Shown here: positions 18,841-26,153 of the stretch, piece by piece
How positions within the stretch are numbered: the first letter of the stretch is position 1
Layout: each line of letters starts with the position of its first letter
The notes under the pieces: generated by a model
What the model was told of the DNA's origin: nothing
Databases searched by the model: none
The model's input: only the letters and a program-made list of their open reading frames with translations
Translations under genes and position numbers: made by a program
Source: Sphaeroforma arctica JP610
Taxonomy: Eukaryota > Opisthokonta > Ichthyosporea > Ichthyophonida
Reading direction: 5' to 3'
Length of the DNA stretch: 27,480 bases
Assembly (NCBI RefSeq): GCF_001186125.1
Contig: NW_014040494.1
Location: 45,708 to 73,187 of the forward strand

Positions 18841-20169
18841 TATATTGATTCCTTTCGGGCTCATTGGAAACCCAAGGTATCGCGCAGTCTTAGTGGATTG
18901 TATACTACATTGATCGAGCACAAATGTAAATCGGTCCTTTGTGTTTTCTGGTGCTATGTATAGTGACTTTAGTGGGTGAAACTCAACACCAGATCGTCTG
19001 CCCCACACGGCTGCAAGATTAAGACACTGCTGTAGTTTCAGGGTGTTTCGATTGTATAGTGACATGTCATCTACCCAGCCGAGAAACCCATTGGAGTCAA
19101 CTTTCTCGAGACTGTTTAAAAGTGGGTCTATATAGATATTAAATAATGTAGGGGCTATTGGGTCGCCCTGGGTCAATCCATTATTTCGAGCGAATTTTGT
19201 ATCTAACACTTGCTGGTACGTAACGCGCGAAGTCACATTGAGATACATATTTTTGAACAAACTGATGAGTTGTGTGGGTACATGTCTATTGTGTAATAAA
19301 CGCCACAACCTGTCCAATCGCACAGAATCGTATGCTTTCTTAATGTCTAGGAATATCTGATGTGTAGGTGCATCTGTAGGATTGGCCTGGTTTATATATT
19401 CGTGTAATGTCAGTGCGTGTGTAAAGCAAGAATAGCCGGATTTGAATCCACCTTGTCTTTTGTGCGTTTTGAATGCATCTAATTTGTTAATATGACTGAA
19501 CAACACGATTTGGAAAATGTGTCTTAATATCTGGGTGAGAGTTATAGGTCGGAATTGCTCTGGACCTAACGGTATATCAATCTTAGAGATAAGTACTATA
19601 AGAGTGCATAGCCATGCATCAGGTATCTCTCCCGTGTGAAGTATCTTAGTGAATAACAGATGCAACACCTTGAGAATTGGTGATTTGGGATTGGGTTTCC
19701 CCTGGTCTTTGTGGCCTCTAGGGTACGGTTCTATCGCAGCTTTTAAGAGATCGATATGTATGCCATCCGGGCCTGAGCATTTCCGACTATCGTATCTCAA
19801 AATTGCATCCATAATATTTTCTGGAGTGAAAACATCATGGTCTATCGGGATAAATTCTGAGTGTGTTTTCTCTGGTATCTTGTAGAAGGCATCTCCGTTG
19901 AATAACTTTTCTAAAAACGAACTAATAATATGTGCAGTTGGTTCTGTGGTATTTGGTATAGTGGGTTGTCTTGTTCTAGATTTTCTCTGTTTAGAGAACA
20001 ACCTGACTATAGCATTGTTGGGTACTCGTTCTGTGGAGCGGAGGGGTGTGTATGATCTATGAGGATTACTTTCTAAGAAGTAACCGTAGAAACAGCCTTG
20101 TGCTCGTTTCCAAAACTGATTGATTATAGAGTCGTATATGAATCTGAGTTCTGAACTCGTTTGATCCAT
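18772..20169 (-). CDS. LINE ORF2, reverse transcriptase domain
   Basis: Open for 465 codons. RT landmarks run in order: SGPDGIHIDLLKA (about 132-144), EQFRPITLTQ (204-213), RQGGFKSGYSC (238-248), motif A FLDIKKAYDSV (catalytic Asp near 275), motif B GLTQGDPIAPTLFN (331-344), motif C GWVDDMS (catalytic Asp pair near 367-368, with Trp-Val where LINEs usually show Phe/Tyr-Ala) and motif E YLGFPMS (431-437). All catalytic Asp residues are present. The frame overlaps the end of the endonuclease frame by 46 bases and has a stop just before its first ATG. The two were probably once a single ORF, separated by one frame change in the overlap. It works in target-primed reverse transcription. Confidence 0.9.
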   Translation of the reverse strand: MDQTSSELRFIYDSIINQFWKRAQGCFYGYFLESNPHRSYTPLRSTERVPNNAIVRLFSKQRKSRTRQPTIPNTTEPTAHIISSFLEKLFNGDAFYKIPEKTHSEFIPIDHDVFTPENIMDAILRYDSRKCSGPDGIHIDLLKAAIEPYPRGHKDQGKPNPKSPILKVLHLLFTKILHTGEIPDAWLCTLIVLISKIDIPLGPEQFRPITLTQILRHIFQIVLFSHINKLDAFKTHKRQGGFKSGYSCFTHALTLHEYINQANPTDAPTHQIFLDIKKAYDSVRLDRLWRLLHNRHVPTQLISLFKNMYLNVTSRVTYQQVLDTKFARNNGLTQGDPIAPTLFNIYIDPLLNSLEKVDSNGFLGWVDDMSLYNRNTLKLQQCLNLAAVWGRRSGVEFHPLKSLYIAPENTKDRFTFVLDQCSIQSTKTARYLGFPMSPKGINIVEMLAILSAFELGITCTRITSL

Positions 20170-20969
20170 GTCTTAGCAAACACCCGAATTTTGGCACAAA
20201 ATGTACGTGTATAGCGCAAATTTTTGCAGTTATAAGTTCGAATGCGATATCTGTTGTAGCCCTGAGATGGCATACATTCTATGTCTGCAGGTTTAGAGTG
20301 TACTGTCTGAGTATCTAGTGATTCAATTTGTATTGCAAATACCCACTCGTGATCTGTCCTGAGCCCGATATCTTTACAGCGTATAAGAGATAGTGATGTC
20401 TTTGTGCGTGCTTGTGCATATACGTGATCGACCCGTATATTCCCAGATTGCGATGGGAGTACATGATCTAACCTATGTAGTCGTGTGTAGAATTCAATCG
20501 ATTCTCTGCGCGCAGGAGAAATGATTTTATCGTCGCCATATTCGATATCACGAATATTCATGTCGCCACACAACACGTGTGGTTTGCAATTCAGAGAGAA
20601 TAGCAAAGTATATACATCATCCCCTAGGGATGGCGCCAAATATACACAAGCAATAGTCACTGCACGAAACATGAAAGCCACGAAATATTGACTAAAAGCG
20701 TGCAATCTAAATTGATATGCATTGTGTCTACTAATCACGGCAACACCGTTATTTCTGCCCCCGCGATGAGCACTGGCAGAAGGCGGTGAGGCGTAGATCA
20801 GATTTGTATTAGTATTATTACACACAGCATTCAAACGATCAGTATAACCCCAGGTCTCTACTAAACACAGGGCATCGTATTCACTACAAAGTGAGCGTAT
20901 TATTTTGTATTGTTTAGCTACATTCATTAGAGAATTTAGATTAACATAATACACGAGAATGTCACTCAT
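20124..20969 (-). CDS. LINE ORF2, APE-type endonuclease domain
   Basis: 281 codons. Endonuclease landmarks: an N-terminal strand with Asn (VYYVNLNSL, residues 6-14), catalytic Glu in LVETWGY (near 38), GGRNNGVAVIS (70-80), VYLAPS, metal-site CGDMNIRD (Asp 136, Asn 138), RVDHVYA (Asp 181, His 182) and the final LRTDHEW (Asp 206, His 207). All expected catalytic positions are occupied, so the domain looks competent to nick DNA at the target. Its ATG overlaps the ORF1 stop as ATGA (20969-20966), suggesting translation by termination and re-initiation. A telomere-like target preference is inferred from the insertion site, not from the protein. Confidence 0.88.
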   Translation of the reverse strand: MSDILVYYVNLNSLMNVAKQYKIIRSLCSEYDALCLVETWGYTDRLNAVCNNTNTNLIYASPPSASAHRGGRNNGVAVISRHNAYQFRLHAFSQYFVAFMFRAVTIACVYLAPSLGDDVYTLLFSLNCKPHVLCGDMNIRDIEYGDDKIISPARRESIEFYTRLHRLDHVLPSQSGNIRVDHVYAQARTKTSLSLIRCKDIGLRTDHEWVFAIQIESLDTQTVHSKPADIECMPSQGYNRYRIRTYNCKNLRYTRTFCAKIRVFAKTWIKRVQNSDSYTTL

Positions 20970-22234
20970 TGCGGTTTCATCTTACTATCAGTACGGGTTT
21001 GTATAAAGTCAGAGAGTTCCTTTCTCGCTTCTGGATCACTGATTGGTGGTGAGTTAAACCCATCTCCTAAGACTGCGACCAATTCATCTTCAGACATAGT
21101 ATCTAACGATTCATCATCATTGCCTTCGGGTGTAGATCTAGCTCGTTCGTTATCGCTTAATGATTCATCATCATTGCCTTCGAGTCTAGTTCTAGCTCGT
21201 TCGTTATCGCTATCGCTTTGACACTTACGTTTGAGGTCTAATGATAATTTAGTGATCTCTGATTGTACTTCCATATGATCACTCTCTGACCTAGCAGATG
21301 TTTGTATATCTGCGGGCGAACTAGTAGTTATGGCGAGTGTGTTTGTTATATTGGAACTAGTGGTTGCTGTTTCGGAATCTGTAGAATTTGCTTTAGATTT
21401 AGGCTGTGTTGGATCGTCGGGTACTCTACTGAGCAGGTATGCGAGCACTCTAGGGTACTGGGGTGGACATTTCTCACGTTCTAGTGCACTTTTATGAGCG
21501 GTGGTTAAACGAGTACGTGCTCCATTGATTGCGATTGGGTTAGTCACATTCATAGGGTCGGCGCCTTTGTTTGTACGCCAGCCACGTGCTAATAGAATCT
21601 GTTTGGTTTTAGAACTAAAGCGTGCAGGAACGACTAATTCAACTGCGCTGCGATCTTTGTAAAGATACGAAGCGTGTAAGATGGGGATATTTTTCAATAA
21701 GTGAAAATTCCAGAGCCATTTCGATAGGTGTTTGTTGGTTGGAAGTGATCCATCCTCTAAAGCGTGAGTGCTGCAGTTAAAGTATAGTGCGGAGAGCTCC
21801 CAGTGATCCGGATAATCCCAAATAGATGGGGGTTTGCTTGGCTTAAAGAGAGCTTCCTGTGCCTCGCGAGAGGATGGGCTTCTAGTTTGATTGAGCATTT
21901 CTTTAAATGATTTCGGCCCAGGCCTTTGCTTCGGGTCCGATTGTGATTCGCCCAAATTGGGGAAATCAGTGGTGTTCATGGTTGGCATAGGTGTATGTGT
22001 GTCTGTTGTGTTGGTTACTTGGTGTAGTTTGCGTTTGAGCTGTTCATTCTCTACTTTGAGTTGATTGTTCAGTTCTTGTAAGAGACTATACGCAGACTCA
22101 AGTCTATTCAGGCGCTCTTCAACACTTTTCTCACCACTTACCTTGGTTTTGTCTTTCTCAGATGTACGTACCTTATTGACATTTTCCTCTAGTTGAGATA
22201 TCTTTGCGTTGATCGGCTTGAGTGCTGTTTCCAT
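20966..22234 (-). CDS. LINE ORF1 protein with N-terminal coiled coil
   Basis: 422 codons. Residues about 5-80 form a heptad-rich coiled coil (ISQLEENVNKV … ERLNRLESAYSLLQELNNQL … KVENEQLKRKL), which would trimerise or multimerise the protein. A Pro/Ser/Thr linker follows. Then comes a folded central domain of about 120 residues (from WDYPDHWELSALYFN to SAVELVVPARFSSK) that could be an RRM-like RNA-binding domain, though I cannot prove it. The C-terminal third is acidic with a duplicated 18-residue unit (SDNERAR…EGNDDES). LINE ORF1 proteins bind the element RNA and chaperone it. Intact in this copy. Confidence 0.8.
   Translation of the reverse strand: METALKPINAKISQLEENVNKVRTSEKDKTKVSGEKSVEERLNRLESAYSLLQELNNQLKVENEQLKRKLHQVTNTTDTHTPMPTMNTTDFPNLGESQSDPKQRPGPKSFKEMLNQTRSPSSREAQEALFKPSKPPSIWDYPDHWELSALYFNCSTHALEDGSLPTNKHLSKWLWNFHLLKNIPILHASYLYKDRSAVELVVPARFSSKTKQILLARGWRTNKGADPMNVTNPIAINGARTRLTTAHKSALEREKCPPQYPRVLAYLLSRVPDDPTQPKSKANSTDSETATTSSNITNTLAITTSSPADIQTSARSESDHMEVQSEITKLSLDLKRKCQSDSDNERARTRLEGNDDESLSDNERARSTPEGNDDESLDTMSEDELVAVLGDGFNSPPISDPEARKELSDFIQTRTDSKMKPQ
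21108..21215. repeat. Two tandem 54-bp units inside LINE ORF1
   Basis: GATTCATCATCATTGCCTTC begins both 21108-21161 and 21162-21215, which are nearly identical. The unit is a whole number of codons, so the ORF stays open and gains an extra acidic block. Confidence 0.85.
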
Positions 22235-22515
22235 TGTCGTTCGGAAAAGGTTTGCTAGATCGTCCCCCGTAAGAGCCGGCCATGGCGTCTTCCAACGTAT
22301 GACTAGGCCTTTCGCCGGCCAAAATTCCGGTACTTTGTTGATGTGATGGTCACGTGTTCAATTCTTAGTGTGAGAAATTTTCTTGGCGATTTTGGGGGGT
22401 TTGTGTGTTTTTGTTGTTTGGCGTTCACTTTCGCACTGTTGATGTTGTGTTCACGTCTAAAGTGAGATTTCGAGTGTCAGCGGTTTGAGATGTGCTTGAA
22501 ATATATAAAGTTCCG

Positions 22516-22532
22516 TTTTAGGGTTTAGGGTT
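22516..22532 (-). repeat. Telomere-like motif, LINE 5' boundary and LNR gene 3' UTR
   Basis: TTTTAGGGTTTAGGGTT on the plus strand, 29 bases past the LNR gene stop. It is identical to 17074-17090 beyond the LINE. Confidence 0.75.
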
Positions 22533-22561
22533 ACAAACCTCGATTATCTTGTACGCCCAAT

Positions 22562-23135
22562 TTATGCACATGTAAACGCGTACGCCCAAGTGGAATCTGT
22601 GGCAGCACCCGTCACCTTGCGGAAAGGGAGCGTTCTGCCGTTGCATTGTCGGTCAGCGTCGCCGCTCCAGACATGAAACCCGGTTCTCACCTCGGTGTAC
22701 ACGTACCAAACCAGATTCGCGCTGACCAAGGGAGTGGAATCAGATACCAGAGTGGTTGTAGTCAAAGGATCGACATCGTACCAGCAGCGGGAGACCCATG
22801 TACCGTCGTTCGTCATGTAGCTCACAGCGACATCGATCGACAAGTCGCACTTGTTGGCCAGCTTGAAGCGCTTGTTGCTCGAATTGCAATCGCCTCCGTC
22901 GTAGCCACAGACTCGCTTGTTGCACTCGGTGTTGCACACGCCGTTGGCGTACTTGTTCATGTAGTCGCAGACGCTTTCGTCGCAGCAATCGCTTTCGAAA
23001 AACGAGCAGGTATCCACATCATTCCAGTTCCACAGAGCGCGTGGGACCGGCACGGTTCACAGCGGGACCAGCAATGGCAGGGGCAGCGGAAACAGCCGTA
23101 GCCACAAAAAGTAGCACCACTAGGAACTTGGCCAT
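22562..23135 (-). pseudogene. Secreted LNR plus DUF1036-like protein gene, probably broken
   Basis: An ATG at 23135 after a CAA-repeat leader opens a clear signal peptide (MAKFLVVLLFVATAVSA) and a short linker. The mature part (from about 23053) has DVDTCSFFESDCCDESVCDY and the LNR NGVCNTECNKRVCGYDGGDC, matching the lipase gene module. It ends with about 100 residues resembling DUF1036: NKCDLSIDVAVSYM, WVSRCWYDVDP, LVWYVYTEV, and Cys near CNGR with FTCA at the end. The signal-peptide and LNR frames differ, so the gene is either broken or mis-sequenced there; no fitting intron is seen. Unlike the lipase gene, it has no intron in the LNR. The product would be secreted and Cys-rich. DUF1036 function is unknown. 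Confidence 0.65.
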
Positions 23136-23155
23136 TGTTGTTGTTGTTGTTGTTT
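23136..23155 (-). promoter_or_regulatory. CAA-repeat leader before the LNR/DUF1036 start
   Basis: Read on the gene strand, the bases directly before ATG are (CAA)n for about six units. This is an unstructured leader that often favours efficient initiation and supports 23135 as the start. Confidence 0.4.
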
Positions 23156-23216
23156 TGGGGGTTTTAGCTTTGTTGTTTTTCGGAAAGTGTGAGTTGAAAA
23201 CGAATCTGAACACGGA

Positions 23217-23224
23217 TATTTATA
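23217..23224 (-). promoter_or_regulatory. TATA box of the LNR/DUF1036 gene
   Basis: TATAAATA on the minus strand, about 82 bases upstream of the ATG at 23135. Confidence 0.55.
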
Positions 23225-23289
23225 TGTAAACATAATCACCGAGAATATCCGAGAATCTTACATAATCACCGGTTTTAGGGTTTAGATCT

Positions 23290-23655
23290 GTTTGGAGTAA
23301 CTATTATATTCTACCTGCTTCTTAGATAACACCTGTTTGGAGTAGCCTGCTTCTGCTGAATATGTAAATATGTATTTAACTGGACAAAATTAAAACAAAA
23401 TGTTTCGTTTTGAAATCAAAAACACATCGGAACTTCTGTATGGAGAATCAGGTTTTGTTTTTGTTTTTGGTTTGTTTTCCATCAGCAAAAAAAAACATTT
23501 TTATGGACATAAACATACATACAAAGTATTGTTCTTTTTCTTCAAAAAAAAATCTAAACAACAATTATGCTACATATATACTCTGAGGTCTATACGGAGC
23601 ATTTACTTCTCGCAATATTTGGTTTTCCTCACAAAGATGGCCTTCACTTTCCGAA
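23290..23655. other. Intergenic region with telomere-like motif at its edge; no gene seen
   Basis: TTTTAGGGTTTAG lies at 23273-23285. The rest is AT-rich with several A and T runs (for example 23487-23550). A frame at 23400-23666 is dominated by these runs and shows no motif. Confidence 0.5.
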
Positions 23656-23659
23656 AACA

Positions 23660-23666
23660 TATATAG
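23660..23666 (+). promoter_or_regulatory. TATA-like element before the Cys/His-motif gene
   Basis: TATATAG within ACATATATAGAA, about 72 bases upstream of the ATG at 23738. Confidence 0.35.
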
Positions 23667-23737
23667 AACGCATTCTAATCTAGGCACACATTTAAACCTT
23701 AAACTTCTCTCTACCTATCTATTGTGCAAGAGAAATC

Positions 23738-24373
23738 ATGAAGTGCCTGGCGCTAATCCGAGGTGAGGTCCAGGAGTGCCCAAACCGGAACTCCAGAAAT
23801 GTATGTGAAGCGCACAGGGTCGTTGGTACTTATCCGGGCTATGCGCGACAGCTACTGTCCGTGGCACACACGTACAGTGCCTCAATTCTGGTTTTGTGGT
23901 GGGCACATACACTCTATATCCTGAACGCCACGAACCATACACGGTTGTATGAGTAACTGGAGCTCATATACAAACAGTGCAAAGGAATAAGCTTGCAACG
24001 AACATGGGGTACGAAATGGTACCTGAACAGGGACATGCTGGCCAACAGGGAAATCGGTGGATATATGCTGGGGGGTGTACCGTCACCTCGTAAGGTGAAA
24101 TCCAGGGTTTCCCGTTCGCGCCTGATACGCGAGCACTACATGTGTGCGAGCCCGAGCTATCCCCGTCCAGGAGCCAGGGCTGGATATGAACATAAGGAAA
24201 TTTTATTGGAACACCCGTTTTCAATTATAAGCTGGCCATTAAACAGTGTGCAAGAGTACGAAGACTATAGCGACGATCAGGAGATCACCGAGTACCCAAA
24301 CTCGAGTTCGTACTCGGACGAAAGCTCATACGACGAAAGTTTCTCGTCCAGCGACGAATTCTCAGACTGTTAG
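23738..24373 (+). pseudogene. Virus-like Cys/His-motif protein with acidic Ser/Asp tail, nearly whole fossil
   Basis: The start MKCLALIRGEVQECPNRN continues to VCEAH, giving C-x10-C-x8-C-x2-H, a small metal-site motif often found at the N-terminus of short proteins of large DNA viruses and phages. Middle sequence is basic and aromatic (…WGTKWYLNRDMLANREIGGY…). The last 45 residues are acidic and Ser/Asp/Glu/Tyr-rich (…YEDYSDDQEITEYPNSSSYS… to …DEFSDC). No introns are seen. It looks nearly whole, with about one break. Function is unknown; the viral link is inference from motif, style and neighbours. A host gene remains possible. Confidence 0.45.
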
Positions 24374-24475
24374 GGTTCACCTAAATCCCAAACCAAACAG
24401 TGCATGTTATTGCACATAGCTTAGATACAAGGATTAGGAAGTCTGACACTATTTCAACGAAAGATAAAGAATATT

Positions 24476-24893
24476 ACTACGAACTTTAATTCAGATGGAT
24501 ATTTAGAACGTGTATATATTGCTCGTACCTTGGATGATATATGCAAAATCAAACAGTACGCCATGCTGTCTATCTTCTCGATAACATGTTGTGTCACTCT
24601 GGTGCTCAGTGCATTAAAATTGAGGTATTGCTACGACCTGCGTGTACGTGTAATTGTGAACTGCAAATAGTCGAGAGTATATTTATCAATTCGGCGCCCA
24701 TATACCAAAATATACAGCGTACCGTACCCTACTGCATATACATAGAACATACAGTAAACAATTGCTACGAAACTACGAACTTTAATTCGGATGGATATTT
24801 TGTACCGCTCTTAAAACGTCGTATCATGGATGATATATGCAAAATACGCCATGTTGTCTATCTTCCCGATAACGTGTTGTGTCACTCTGGTGG
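24476..24893. repeat. Two direct repeats of about 120 bp, 24476-24604 and 24772-24893
   Basis: Both copies begin ACTACGAACTTTAATTC and GATGGATATTT, then differ for about 25 bases, then share TGGATGATATATGCAAAAT, a CGCCATG block and the end GTGTTGTGTCACTCTGGTG-like sequence. The second copy runs into the start of the long frame at 24879. There is no other supported gene in 24380-24870. Confidence 0.75.
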
Positions 24894-26084
24894 CAATGTT
24901 TCCTGAACCATCCCAACTTTGACATTGTATATGATCGTTCAATACTGGCAAAGATTGCACATGAACACACCGCAATGACTATGGTTGTTCATCTCGTCGG
25001 GAAAGACGAGGCAGCAAAGTTGGCCCCCCCTCCCGCGTTAGAGGGAGATGACGCCACCCTGCAGAGGTTGCGAATTGCAATTGCATACAACGATGAAACC
25101 ACATTCGATACGCTCTTGTTCGAGTACTCCAGTATGGAGTTGGAACAAGACATCTACCAGTACGGAACGATTGAGATCCTGGACACGTTCTTGCGTTATC
25201 CAAATGTGGAGACTGAGAGCATAACGTTCAACAACGTGCACACGCGCCTGGACATGATCTCCTGCATCTCGCGCAATCTACCCGAAGTGAATTATGCACG
25301 GCGACTAGTTGAAATGGCAATTAAACAATCGGACATCGACTTTGCACGGGCAATGGGACCACACATTCAACTATACGACAAATTGCGGAAAGTGTTTAAA
25401 CATTCAACGCCCGAAATGGTAAAACTTGTAGTTCCGTACCTAAAACCGAAGCTGGCCTTGTTCAAAGTGATGCGAACTAATGACCCCGACTATGTAGAGA
25501 TGGTTATGCTGCAGTTTCCAGACATTGATAAAAAAATGTACGAGTGGTCTATTAATTATGCCAAAATTGATTACCATTTTCCCATGGTTGCCATGTTGAT
25601 GCGTAACCCTTACTTTTCCATCAATCCAGCGTATGGGGAGTTCATGGTCGATTATCGCTGGGATATGCCTGAAAACATATGGATGTTCCCAGCCAAATTT
25701 GTAGATTTGGCGTCGGTTATTGCGCGCTTTATAGACAAATGTGGCGGCGACAGCAAATACAACAAGACGTTTGCCGAGCTCAAACAGAACCTGTTCCTAA
25801 TAGTCCGCGAAAAGGCGTGGGTATTTGACTCATATGGTACACACGTTCTGGGGGAGAGTGTACAGAGAACAAGTACAGGATCTCTCCAGCCTAAAGACGA
25901 ACTTGTGATGGTACTACGAAATAGGCGTCTTGCGCCTGTTATTCTCGACAGAGTGGGCGTGAAATGTCGGACATTCAGTTGCCGCGTGGCGCTTGATATA
26001 TTGTCGAACGAGTACGATGAACTGATTATGAACAAGGTGGTGAGTGTGTCGCCGGCTATACGACGACCACCACAAGTAAAATGA
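24879..26084 (+). CDS. Virus-like degenerate-repeat (ankyrin-like) protein, N-terminus uncertain
   Basis: An open frame of about 400 codons, alpha-helical throughout. Recurring units of about 30 residues each follow the pattern of a hydrophobic helix followed by L-x-x-h-P-x-h-D/E (…LNHPNFDIVYD…, …LDTFLRYPNVETES…, …MVMLQFPDIDKKM…, …MVAMLMRNPYFSINP…). This resembles the diverged ankyrin-like arrays of large-virus F-box proteins, and one unit resembles the end of the fossil at 11105-12394. No ATG is near the 5' end of the frame, and no F-box is seen, so the front part may be missing or lie in the duplicated sequence upstream. The stop is 69 bases from the stop of the convergent ankyrin gene. No introns are needed. 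Function is unknown. The frame shown is otherwise uninterrupted. Confidence 0.6.
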   Translation: MSLWWQCFLNHPNFDIVYDRSILAKIAHEHTAMTMVVHLVGKDEAAKLAPPPALEGDDATLQRLRIAIAYNDETTFDTLLFEYSSMELEQDIYQYGTIEILDTFLRYPNVETESITFNNVHTRLDMISCISRNLPEVNYARRLVEMAIKQSDIDFARAMGPHIQLYDKLRKVFKHSTPEMVKLVVPYLKPKLALFKVMRTNDPDYVEMVMLQFPDIDKKMYEWSINYAKIDYHFPMVAMLMRNPYFSINPAYGEFMVDYRWDMPENIWMFPAKFVDLASVIARFIDKCGGDSKYNKTFAELKQNLFLIVREKAWVFDSYGTHVLGESVQRTSTGSLQPKDELVMVLRNRRLAPVILDRVGVKCRTFSCRVALDILSNEYDELIMNKVVSVSPAIRRPPQVK

Positions 26085-26153
26085 AAAAGAAAAAAGAAAA
26101 AACAAGAAGAAGAAAAAAAAGGAAGATTTATTTTCGAAAAAGTATGTGATCAA

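Larger units (their letters stand above)
17091..22515 (-). mobile_element. LINE (non-LTR retrotransposon with APE-type endonuclease), about 5.4 kb, nearly full length
   Basis: On the minus strand it has, in order, a leader of about 280 bases, ORF1 (coiled coil), an APE endonuclease, a reverse transcriptase and further C-terminal coding sequence to 17482, then a 3' UTR of about 390 bases. The ends are set by a 17-bp direct repeat TTTTAGGGTTTAGGGTT at 17074-17090 and 22516-22532, taken as the target-site duplication. No poly(A) tail is seen at the 3' end; the element seems to end against the CCCTAAA-type target. ORF1, endonuclease and reverse transcriptase are each open, but the second ORF is split by three frame changes and one stop, so this copy is probably dead though not very old. 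No RNase H domain was recognised. Confidence 0.85.

Noticed and set aside
22646-23101. 151-codon plus-strand frame, Val/Ala/Gly-rich
   Set aside because: It is the antisense shadow of the LNR/DUF1036 coding sequence.
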